Assembly (NCBI RefSeq): GCF_900142645.1
Contig: NZ_FRBP01000005.1
Span: 1 to 64,000 of the forward strand
DNA from: Eubacterium callanderi
Lineage (GTDB): Bacteria; Bacillota; Clostridia; Eubacteriales; Eubacteriaceae
DNA length: 64,000 bases
Direction of reading: 5' to 3'
This document shows, in pieces, positions 8,301 to 14,680 of the stretch (position 1 is its first letter; each line of letters begins with the position of its first letter). The position numbers and the translations under genes were made by a program. The notes beneath the pieces were generated by a model that was not told where the DNA came from, did not search any database, and saw only the letters and a program-made list of their open reading frames with translations.

Positions 8301-10524
8301 TGTAGGCACTGGCAGTACAGGCTATAACATTAATCCTGTTACAAGAGGCAGTTTTTCGCCTAAGGCTCCCATAGAAACGTGGGAGTTTAAGGTACAGGCA
8401 AAAATGACAGCCGAAATTGGCAGAACCGAGGTGGTTCCCGCCATTTACCGCTCCGACAAATGGGCGGAAAAAAACCTGGTTGGGAAAAAGCTTGACGTAA
8501 AGGACTGGGAGGGAATTATAAACGAAAAGGGTTATTTGCAGCTGTCCAAGACAAAGGGCATGACGCCAGTAGAGCTTCTGCCAAAATACGCGAACGCAGC
8601 CAGCCGCTTCCAGGATAGCTATGATATTGACGGCGATGGCGACACCGTCAGCTTGGTATATCAAAGCGCCGCGCCCGCAAACGGAACGCTTGAGATTACA
8701 AAAGCTTCTAAAACAAGGGTAGACGGTTATTTGGTCGATCCCATCAGCGGTCTGGAGAGCAGGGATGCGAAGCTTTACCCCCATCAAACAGCAGGCTTTG
8801 TGCAGATACTGGAAATTCTGGACCAAAACCCGATTGGAGGGACGGATTTTATCGGCTATTACCACATTCCCAAAAAAAACCATCACATTGAGTATGTCGA
8901 CGAAAATGGGAATAGACAAGAATTTGTGTCGCAATTCGATACCTCTCTGGGAGATTTTATTACCGCTACCTCAGACGGTAATCCCATTTCAGAATCCCAA
9001 ATGCAGATTGCCTATTACCTGTCGGCCAATCCGGAAGACGTTGATGGCGATGACCATAATAAAATGAGCCTGTTAGAGGATGGCGGTGTGGAAACTCCGC
9101 AGGAGAAGGCGAACTATAAAACAAAAGAAGAGATTGAAGCGCTGGTGACAGACGGTACATACCCCACACTCGAGGATGCTCTCAGCCATGTGACCATGGT
9201 CAAAATTCAGGCGCCCCAGGTGGAGTCGAAAAAAACGATTTTAACGAGTACCCGTTTAAAAATCGGACACCGCCCGCCAGACCAGAACAATGTTAATAAC
9301 CTGGTGGATTATTTCAGCGGTATTTACCGGTACACCGACAGCAGCGGTACGCGCGGTCAAAAGCTCTATACGCCGCTCATGACCTTTAACATGCTTCCCT
9401 ACACAGTGGCGGGAAGCATATGGAACGATAAAAAGGCCGACTCGGTGAAGGATCCCTTTGAGCCCGGTATCGCGGGGATAGAGGTTGAGCTTTGGGATGA
9501 CGGCGTCGACCCCCACGGGGAGAAGCCTCCGGCCGCGCCGAAATGTGTTGCGTCCGCCACCACCGGGGCCGACGGATCTTACAGCATGCTCGTAGGCTAT
9601 CATGGAAACTATAAGCTGAAATTTAAAATTCCAAGCGGGCAAAAGCTGACCCTGGCAGGCAAAGGGGATCTGCCCTATGAAAGCTCGGTTTTTAAAGAAA
9701 ACGGAGCAGGAGATGCAGAAACCGACTATTTTTTACTGGATGATCGAAGCCTGCAGGATGAAAACGGCGGTCTGATTGATGAGCGCAGCCTGGAAGCCCC
9801 GACCGATTTTTACCTGTCGGTTAACAGCACCCTGGACATACCCTACCAGATAACGCCAGACTACCTTATGAGCGAGGAAAACTTCAGGATAAAACCAACA
9901 ATCACCTCAGAAGACGGCGGCACACATTTTACACTAAACCCGGAAAACGGCACCCTTACGGGCGTCGCAGAAGGCGACGGTACAGTTACCCTCACCATTC
10001 CCGACCCGCCAAACCCGGGCCAGGTTCTGACGAAAACGGTTCAGGTTCATGTTCAGCCCGCTTCGGTTGCGAATGTGAGTGTGCCAACCAATGTCGAAAT
10101 TTTTGCGGTACAGGGCAAAACAAATGAGATAATCGCACCGGATTTGACCATCTCAAATTACAATCCCTTTGCGGTGGACGCGTATATCGAAAAAATGGAT
10201 ACAACCAATACGGGCACCACAAAAAGGCTGAACCTTGTTCGCCAGAATGCAGCGGGGAGTTATGGCGCAAATGAAATCAGTTTAACCGTCAAGGCAAGCC
10301 AGCGTGCAGGCAACGCCTTTAAAGGAATGGCTGAAACCGACATCGCCAGTATTGATGGCAGTAAGCTGGTTTATCTGGGTAAGATGGATTCAGCAATTGC
10401 CCCAGAGAATCAAAACTGGGGGCAGTTTACCTTTGGCGGCGCCTATAACGCGAATATTTTGCAGACAGACATTCAGGAAAACCGTTTTGCGATGCACTTC
10501 AGATTTGTCGAAGCAAAGCCATGA
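5353..10524 (+). CDS. Giant secreted multidomain surface protein (adhesin-like)
   Basis: A 1,723-residue protein with ribosome site AGGAGGAG before ATG 5353. Residues 1-33 form a signal peptide (MKKTTIKRM then a Leu-rich core). Residues 35-110 are a low-complexity Ser/Pro/Glu/Lys linker. Most of 110-1350 is predicted beta-rich with no family I recognise; an Asp-rich DIDGDGD motif near 1095 could bind calcium. Residues about 1350-1430 match an SdrD_B/Cna-B-like beta-sandwich (AGSIWNDKKADS, GIEVELWDDG, GADGSYS). After it come an Ig-like segment (about 1510-1575) and a terminal domain opening with VSVPTNVEIFAV. There is no LPXTG signal, so partners must hold it at the surface. It heads a six-gene operon and overlaps the next gene by four bases. 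Confidence 0.75.
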   Translation: MKKTTIKRMLCVLLALCMLLPITSEFTNTVLAEKALDQSGGGSSSYSNNSAGPQKPENTESQRQSPEKDAMESPAPSAAPENKTDSLPPLENKKLPKEKEANLLQSGTENAYINLTPGNGETTYMAPDAGVISVNYRPTGDEAGKYIDILGFTPSGLEITALPVADGDIVASAGYLEKSGDKGMRVYIADTVTTADDVAFQFSMKVSDEKQFMDTLRIDPADSWITGLEATEKLGSETAVGIKAKSDFKVTAKNMESTIYTRQNTITDTSFPRSPDNLFGNSGMVLAVKAEGITDLNTGAWKTQETEYTVKRANATTRTDGGMDPNYKEEITDRYMKGVELKIPLPNGVKVTGLPAEQTSGVKVSYDSTANYLTLTCDTLDGTGGNEVPAELKFRMTLDFTGVGANSQQLSIGKWHNFYDNNVDPSLTNRNETGRPWHIKGVIYGQHIDQSFYDRSALVPDSIPCTPIIGKDKARPFSFKPNEYKTYTELTGSNMALEPIRSYQSAIPYERNGPTNPGLADTMVYTIEPDDAAARVIGVKGEFPQDIAVTFTWSDNTSETKGVSDMVDQVIKPKPYTDNTYITKVELYSPSAAGFQHNLLVDLQTKHLDGTPLTDGEKFNIGFDHDFGGYGKTSWYGEMPSTKNFMYQVLQPGRPLSSLVYSGGDYVSYYPPETPNTMISGVGFMPETVFENVGFMKVTNTQKNPGPGQTFQDLKDVSYSAKTTSDGNWFYKLINKSTFTITLSGGDYLTAPPTVTVLCVKQNNDVVTKTVAPGQFKVANGKATAQVDFGLGDNEYALSYEMSLSSMPKMAVAELSIDELSTQNRVLPDGTEFQDIDTGTENQYARVTFSTLLRFSSLGGKPKNQYSTGNTFLYPKVGLMFDTIGLPEYDSKGKITVAPPELDASGQSLLQGATQTLRLSLADLAYDPTYAIEINKNFNYVPGSYKNVQTGGRNYKVIEEWLPNYEKFKGTEKEGNGLLRLRFVGTGSTGYNINPVTRGSFSPKAPIETWEFKVQAKMTAEIGRTEVVPAIYRSDKWAEKNLVGKKLDVKDWEGIINEKGYLQLSKTKGMTPVELLPKYANAASRFQDSYDIDGDGDTVSLVYQSAAPANGTLEITKASKTRVDGYLVDPISGLESRDAKLYPHQTAGFVQILEILDQNPIGGTDFIGYYHIPKKNHHIEYVDENGNRQEFVSQFDTSLGDFITATSDGNPISESQMQIAYYLSANPEDVDGDDHNKMSLLEDGGVETPQEKANYKTKEEIEALVTDGTYPTLEDALSHVTMVKIQAPQVESKKTILTSTRLKIGHRPPDQNNVNNLVDYFSGIYRYTDSSGTRGQKLYTPLMTFNMLPYTVAGSIWNDKKADSVKDPFEPGIAGIEVELWDDGVDPHGEKPPAAPKCVASATTGADGSYSMLVGYHGNYKLKFKIPSGQKLTLAGKGDLPYESSVFKENGAGDAETDYFLLDDRSLQDENGGLIDERSLEAPTDFYLSVNSTLDIPYQITPDYLMSEENFRIKPTITSEDGGTHFTLNPENGTLTGVAEGDGTVTLTIPDPPNPGQVLTKTVQVHVQPASVANVSVPTNVEIFAVQGKTNEIIAPDLTISNYNPFAVDAYIEKMDTTNTGTTKRLNLVRQNAAGSYGANEISLTVKASQRAGNAFKGMAETDIASIDGSKLVYLGKMDSAIAPENQNWGQFTFGGAYNANILQTDIQENRFAMHFRFVEAKP

Positions 10525-11012
10525 ACATAAAAAAAACAAAGCGCCGCGCTGTGGGCGGGGTCCTGCTCCTTGTGGTGGCCGCGGTTCTTTTGCTGTGGTC
10601 ACCCCTCCATAAAATTTTTGATCTGGACCCCAGAGTTGGGAAAGTACCCACAGCCGATTTGGAGCAGTTAAAAAAACAGGTTCAGCAAAACGCCGACGCC
10701 AGCCAGTTCACGGTGCGCATTAACAGCTGGATCGTGCTGGAAACACCAGAGTCCGAAGCGGAGCTCTATCTCAGAAATCCTCAGGAAAACAAATTTGATA
10801 CCCGAATGCTGCTGGTGTCCGATAAAACGGGCAGGCTTCTTTATACCTCAGAGGATTTAAAGCCTGGCGAAGGCGTGGATAAGGCTGTGCTTACAGGCCC
10901 CCTTGAGGCAGGCGTTCAAGCGTGTACCGCCCGGTTTTATATCCTGAAAGACAGTAAGGTAGTCAGCACGTTAGAATACCCTGTCACCCTGGAGGTTAAA
11001 CCCGGTCAATAA
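10521..11012 (+). CDS. Membrane-anchored surface-operon protein, divergent paralogue 1
   Basis: A 163-residue protein whose ATG overlaps the stop of the giant gene (ATGA). A basic start (MNIKKTKRRA) and one hydrophobic helix (residues about 13-29) anchor it, leaving about 130 residues outside. The outer part is predicted as beta-sandwich and ends in PVTLEVKPG. It shares its order of features with the proteins at 11104 and 12360: linker, RINSWIV/INPNPVF strand, a turn at DKTGRLLYTS, a K/LKPGEGVDKA segment, then a C-terminal strand. It is the most diverged of the three. Inferred role: accessory or anchoring protein for the giant surface protein; no known family is assigned. Confidence 0.65.
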   Translation: MNIKKTKRRAVGGVLLLVVAAVLLLWSPLHKIFDLDPRVGKVPTADLEQLKKQVQQNADASQFTVRINSWIVLETPESEAELYLRNPQENKFDTRMLLVSDKTGRLLYTSEDLKPGEGVDKAVLTGPLEAGVQACTARFYILKDSKVVSTLEYPVTLEVKPGQ

Positions 11013-11103
11013 GCCTTTTTAAAGCGCAGAAGACTTGCGCGCCGGCCCTTGGAGAGGGGCTCTAAAAACTACTACAAGGTTCAACAAGGAGGTGGTAACG
11101 GTA

Positions 11104-11637
11104 ATGGATGAGGAAAGAGAGAAGGCAGCAAAGGTAAAGAAACGAAAGCGAAGCGTTTTAATCGCAATTCTGGTCTTTGCGGCGCTTTGCGTGGCTGGAG
11201 GTCTGATCTGGTGGTTGAACCGTCCGCCAGACGACTATTTGTTTGATAAACAGGCGCGTGACGGCCTGATCGATGCCCATACAAAAGAGGATGTACAAAA
11301 AATACTGGATACGGTTGTAAGTAAGGGAATGTTTAACGCGTCCATCAATCCCAATCCTGTTTTTTCGGATGGAAACGCGGAAGGGGATCTTTGGATTGAA
11401 AACATTCAGGCCAATCATTACTATACAACAGTGACTATTATAAGAAATGACAACGGAGAAACCATTTTTTCAAGTAAAGGCATTAAGCCCAATCAGAACA
11501 TTGAAAAAGCAAAGCTGGATAAGGCGTTGCCCAAAGGAGAATATCCGTGTACTGCGGTTTTTCGGATAACAGACCCGGAAACCATGAAAGAAATTGGTTT
11601 AGTCAACATTCAGTTGACCATTACGGTTCAAAATTAA
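11104..11637 (+). CDS. Membrane-anchored surface-operon protein, paralogue 2
   Basis: A 177-residue protein. ATG 11104 is chosen because GGAGGTGG lies upstream at 11089-11096; the frame is also open further 5'. A Lys/Arg-rich cytoplasmic start (to residue 17) leads into one membrane helix (about 18-37). The outer domain has INPNPVFSDGNAEGDLWIEN, a TVTIIRNDNGETIFSS hairpin, IEKAKLDKALPKGEYPC and a final INIQLT-like strand. The same phrases recur in the protein at 12360, so the two arose by duplication. It is N-in/C-out with no enzymatic motif. Inferred to be a structural or chaperone-like part of the surface assembly. Confidence 0.7.
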   Translation: MDEEREKAAKVKKRKRSVLIAILVFAALCVAGGLIWWLNRPPDDYLFDKQARDGLIDAHTKEDVQKILDTVVSKGMFNASINPNPVFSDGNAEGDLWIENIQANHYYTTVTIIRNDNGETIFSSKGIKPNQNIEKAKLDKALPKGEYPCTAVFRITDPETMKEIGLVNIQLTITVQN

Positions 11638-11677
11638 AAAATATTCAAAAATAAAAGCGTAAAAAGGAGAGAGAAAA

Positions 11678-12313
11678 ATGATTAAAAAGAAATTGGCAGC
11701 AGTTGTGCTGACAGCAGGTTTATTAATGGGATGTGGCGGAAGCGCATTTGCGGCAAATGACAATCCGGCCGGCGGTAATTCCGATGTTTATGTCGGGGTA
11801 ACACAAACTGCGCCCGAAAACCTGAGTGTCACAGTCCCTACCAGCCTGGCCATTGCTGTCGTGAGTGACGGGTCATCAAGCCTTACCACCCTTTTGGGGG
11901 ACTATATGGTAGATGCCGCTGGCACGGTAACCCACTCCGGCGACGCCGTAACGCAGCCTAATGCCCAGCGTGTCACCTTCCAGAATACCGGAGACAAGGC
12001 CGCTCAGATTACAAGCGCCAAAGTGGTCAACCTTGCCAGAAGTGGCTGGACGATTAAGGATGACGTCACTACGGCTACGGGCGATGCGAAGACCATGTCA
12101 TTGACTTTAAATAACGTTAAGGCTGGGACCATTGGGCCGGATCAGAACAGCACCATTAGCTTTTCCGGAGGATTTGATGTGCCGGCCAACAGCATTGCCC
12201 ATATGAGCGCAGCGGTTAAAGCCGGCGGCGGACCCAGCGATTATACGTCCGTTGAACAATCGGCCCGTTCCTTCGTGATTGAATGGAACATCCAGAAAAA
12301 AAGTCAAGCGTAG
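11678..12313 (+). CDS. Small secreted beta-rich subunit of surface operon
   Basis: A 211-residue protein after AAAAGGAGAG. Its signal peptide (about 26 residues) ends AFA-AND; it also contains LMGC, which could act as a lipobox, so either signal peptidase is possible. The mature part opens with LSVTVPTSLAIAVV and then shows alternating strands, Thr/Ser/Gly rich. The VPT-x-x-x-I opening also starts the last domain of the giant protein, suggesting a shared assembly fold. There is a VTFQNTGDKAAQIT phrase typical of secreted beta-sandwiches and no sorting signal. Inferred to be a minor or repeating subunit of the surface structure; no known family is assigned. Confidence 0.65.
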   Translation: MIKKKLAAVVLTAGLLMGCGGSAFAANDNPAGGNSDVYVGVTQTAPENLSVTVPTSLAIAVVSDGSSSLTTLLGDYMVDAAGTVTHSGDAVTQPNAQRVTFQNTGDKAAQITSAKVVNLARSGWTIKDDVTTATGDAKTMSLTLNNVKAGTIGPDQNSTISFSGGFDVPANSIAHMSAAVKAGGGPSDYTSVEQSARSFVIEWNIQKKSQA

Positions 12314-12359
12314 GCTCAGGCTGGCTTGAGGGCAGGCTGTTATCAAAAGGAGCAGAAGT

Positions 12360-12902
12360 ATGAAGGAACAAAATGCCATCAACGGGAAAGCGCAGACAAA
12401 GAGTAAAAAGCGGCGCCGCATTATACTGTTTTTTATGCTTCTGCTGCTTTTAGCCGCTGGAATTATTTTGTGGTGGACAGTCTTTAGAACGCCCCATGAG
12501 ATTTATAAAGACCGCAATGCCGAAATCGGCATCCTGCCAGGTATGACAGAAGACCAGATACAAGACAGGCTCAACGCTACCGTTGCCGAGGGAATGATGA
12601 ATGTGAGCATGAACCCCAATCCGGTTTTTGAAAACGGCAGCGCGCAGGGAGATTTAAGAATCGAAAATATCGAAAAAAATCATTATTCTTATACCGTTAC
12701 CATCACAAAAGATGATAACGGAGAAGAAATTTACCAATCCGGTTTGTTGGAGCCCGGGTACTATATCAATGAGGCAAAGCTGAGTAAAAACCTGAGCGCA
12801 GGTGAATACCCGGCAACGGCCCGCTTTCTTGCTTATCAAAACCCTGATGAAGCACCTATCGGTGCCGCTGTTGTAAAAATAAACATCACCGTTAAAAATT
12901 AG
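12360..12902 (+). CDS. Membrane-anchored surface-operon protein, paralogue 3
   Basis: A 180-residue protein after AGGAG (12348-12352). A Lys/Arg-rich start (to residue 22) and a membrane helix (about 23-42) are followed by an outer domain that closely parallels the 11104 protein: MNPNPVFENGSAQGDLRIEN, TVTITKDDNGEEIYQSG, INEAKLSKNLSAGEYPA and a final KINITVKN. Two copies of the same gene flanking the small secreted subunit suggest each pairs with a different secreted protein. Ends 9 bases before the next start. Confidence 0.7.
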   Translation: MKEQNAINGKAQTKSKKRRRIILFFMLLLLLAAGIILWWTVFRTPHEIYKDRNAEIGILPGMTEDQIQDRLNATVAEGMMNVSMNPNPVFENGSAQGDLRIENIEKNHYSYTVTITKDDNGEEIYQSGLLEPGYYINEAKLSKNLSAGEYPATARFLAYQNPDEAPIGAAVVKINITVKN

Positions 12903-12911
12903 GGGATTTGC

Positions 12912-13412
12912 ATGAAAAAAATCAAAAGGACTCTTTTTATAATGACCATCCTGTGTTTTTTTCCAATGGTCGTTTCTGCGGCGCAGGGAAGCACAGATGT
13001 ATATATTGATATCGCCAGTATTCCCGGCCAGAGCATGCATTTTTTGGTGGTAGAGGAAACAGGTGAGCCCGTTTGCGGCGCAACCATTGATGTTTGGGCT
13101 AACAGCGTCCTGGGGTATCAGCTTTTAGGCGTAACTCAAAGTGACGGGCGCTACGAAACAAAGTTTCCCGCGGGGCATACCTACGCCTATCGAGTGCACA
13201 AAACCGGGTATGAAACAGTGGAGCAATCACTGGTAACACCAAAAGATGAAGAAAAGGTGGTCCTTCGGAAAAAGTCATCGAATGGCGGCGGCACGCAGAG
13301 CGCGGATAAAAATGTTTATACGGGCATTTTAACATCCCATGCAGATATTATCTTATTGCTTGGAATTTTTCTGCTGCTTTGTTTTATCATGCTTTTCAGA
13401 AAAAAAGAGTAA
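12912..13412 (+). CDS. Cna-B-like surface protein with C-terminal membrane anchor
   Basis: A 166-residue protein with a signal peptide (MKKIKRTLFIMTILCFFPMVVSAAQG). Residues about 35-115 form a carboxypeptidase-regulatory/Cna-B-like beta domain (GEPVCGATIDVWAN, SDGRYETKF, KTGYETVEQ). The C-terminus has a Gly/Ser linker, NVYTG, a hydrophobic helix and the tail FRKKE. That order (xxxTG, membrane helix, basic tail) is that of a cell-wall sorting signal, though the pentapeptide is not a standard LPXTG or NPQTN. It is the last gene of the operon and the best candidate for fixing the complex to wall or membrane. No sortase gene is visible nearby. Confidence 0.65.
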   Translation: MKKIKRTLFIMTILCFFPMVVSAAQGSTDVYIDIASIPGQSMHFLVVEETGEPVCGATIDVWANSVLGYQLLGVTQSDGRYETKFPAGHTYAYRVHKTGYETVEQSLVTPKDEEKVVLRKKSSNGGGTQSADKNVYTGILTSHADIILLLGIFLLLCFIMLFRKKE

Positions 13413-13510
13413 TTTTTGAAGTTCTTATCAAGTGTATGTCTAAACGTTTTGGTAAAACATTTAAGGTATTAACAGGCAATGCCTGATTAATATATATCTT
13501 TCCTTTATCT

Positions 13511-13588
13511 CATATAAAAATCCGCGCCAAAATGATTTTTATATGACTTTAAAAGAACCGCCGTGGCAGCTTACAGCTGCCATGGCGG
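13511..13588. repeat. Two successive inverted repeats between surface operon and next gene
   Basis: First pair: CATATAAAAATC (13511-13522) and its exact complement (13534-13545), 11-base spacer. Second pair: CCGCCGTGGCAGC (13558-13570) and GCTGCCATGGCGG (13576-13588), 5-base loop TTACA, one G-T pair. Neither is followed by a T-run. They could end the surface operon, form an attenuator for the next gene, or bind a protein. Confidence 0.6.
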
Positions 13589-13614
13589 CATCATCAAAGG
13601 AGTTGAATACATTC

Positions 13615-13899
13615 GTGTTCGTTTTAAAAGCAGGTGACCAAAAACTTTATTTTACCCAAGTTATATGGGAAGCAACAAGCCCAGATTATTTTGCGCTGAC
13701 TCAGGGTACACTCAATGGTATCGTTATTCTCAAATTTTTGAAAGACAAAGTGCATTGTGAAAAACCTCTTTTATTTAGCGCCCTGGAAAAGGGCATTTAT
13801 GATAAACGCTGCACCATTGTAAAACGTGTAAGTTACTATGAGGAGTTCCAAAACTACTTGAAAAAATGCGTTGGCAGCGCACAAGAAGAACTCAAATGA
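13615..13899 (+). CDS. Small hypothetical protein
   Basis: About 94 residues if read from GTG 13615, which lies 12 bases after AAAGGAG (13596-13602). The frame stays open upstream to 13543, but that part runs through the GC-rich hairpin and is unlikely to be coding. The product has no signal peptide or membrane helix and no recognised domain; it contains QKLYFTQVIWE and a basic C-terminal third. An intrinsic terminator follows its stop. Start uncertain. Confidence 0.45.
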   Translation: MFVLKAGDQKLYFTQVIWEATSPDYFALTQGTLNGIVILKFLKDKVHCEKPLLFSALEKGIYDKRCTIVKRVSYYEEFQNYLKKCVGSAQEELK

Positions 13900-13929
13900 A
13901 ATCAAGTCATATAATTATTGTTAACCATA

Positions 13930-13965
13930 AAAAGAACCCTGATGAAAAATCAGGGTTCTTTTTAG
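13930..13965. terminator. Bidirectional intrinsic terminator
   Basis: AAAAGAACCCTGAT pairs with ATCAGGGTTCTTTT around GAAAA (13944-13948). The A-run and T-run flank both arms, so it can serve the gene at 13615 and the oppositely read flavodoxin gene. Confidence 0.85.
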
Positions 13966-14035
13966 GATAACAAACTAAAAACAGAAAAGGGCCTGGAGCT
14001 TTATCAGTGCATGAGCCCAGCTACTCTCAACGACA

Positions 14036-14512
14036 TCACAGCCACTGCGCGGCCCAGGCGGCAAGCTCGCTGCCGGGCGTATTGGCCGCGAACCGTTTTC
14101 CGCTTTCGACTTTTGCGCCTGGGGCCAGAGCCTCCAGATTTTTGCCGGAGCTGCCAATGGGACTGCCGCCAGACGTAGCAAAGGGAACGACCGTCTTTCC
14201 TGAAAAATCATAGTCCTCCATGAACGTGTCGATAATGGAGGGCTCACGGTACCACCACACTGGAAATCCAACGAACACCACATCATACGCCCCCATATCT
14301 GCCACCCGTGAACGGATTGCCGGACGGCTGCTTCTGTCGTTCATCTCAACAGAGCTTCGGCTTTTGGCGTTCTGCCAGTTGAGGTCTGCGCTTGTGTAGG
14401 GCGTTTCCGGCTGGATCTCAAACAAATCCGCCTTGATTTCCTGCGCCAGTTTTTCGGCCACAGTCTTTGTCACACCGCTTGCGCTGAAATATGCAACGAA
14501 TACTTTACTCAT
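14036..14512 (-). CDS. Flavodoxin
   Basis: A 158-residue flavodoxin-type protein. The N-terminal strand and FMN phosphate loop are clear ([18 protein letters not shown]), the second FMN-binding region is [19 protein letters not shown], and the third reads [12 protein letters not shown]. Flavodoxins of this short type carry electrons or act as NAD(P)H-dependent quinone or aldehyde-related reductases in the cytoplasm. Its promoter region contains a MerR-type operator with a 19-base spacer, which suggests induction by a stress signal such as reactive carbonyls or thiol stress. It is monocistronic: the bidirectional terminator lies on its 3' side. Confidence 0.85.
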   Translation of the reverse strand: MSKVFVAYFSASGVTKTVAEKLAQEIKADLFEIQPETPYTSADLNWQNAKSRSSVEMNDRSSRPAIRSRVADMGAYDVVFVGFPVWWYREPSIIDTFMEDYDFSGKTVVPFATSGGSPIGSSGKNLEALAPGAKVESGKRFAANTPGSELAAWAAQWL

Positions 14513-14570
14513 TTAAAAAATCCTCCTTGTATGTTTTGATTGACTTGTTTCTTATAATCGACTCAAGTTA

Positions 14571-14601
14571 ATGATACAACTTGAAGTTAACTTTAAGTCA
14601 A
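14571..14601 (-). promoter_or_regulatory. MerR-type promoter/operator of the flavodoxin gene
   Basis: On the minus strand TTGACT (14596-14601) and TATCAT (14571-14576) are separated by 19 bases, the long spacer typical of MerR-family promoters. Between them lies a dyad (ACTTGAAGTT then AACTTTAAGT, 14579-14598) with one mismatch. The dyad resembles the operators of the AdhR/NmlR branch. No MerR gene is in the window. Confidence 0.65.
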
Positions 14602-14680
14602 GCGTTAATTAAAATTTTTTCAAAGAGGTCTGTGAGGCTTCCTATTTCTGCGATTGGCTATCGCCATACAGGATGGCGCC

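Noticed and set aside
8107-8934. Long open frame on the minus strand inside the giant gene
   Set aside because: Amino-acid make-up is unlike a real protein, it has no ribosome site and lies opposite a clearly coding frame.
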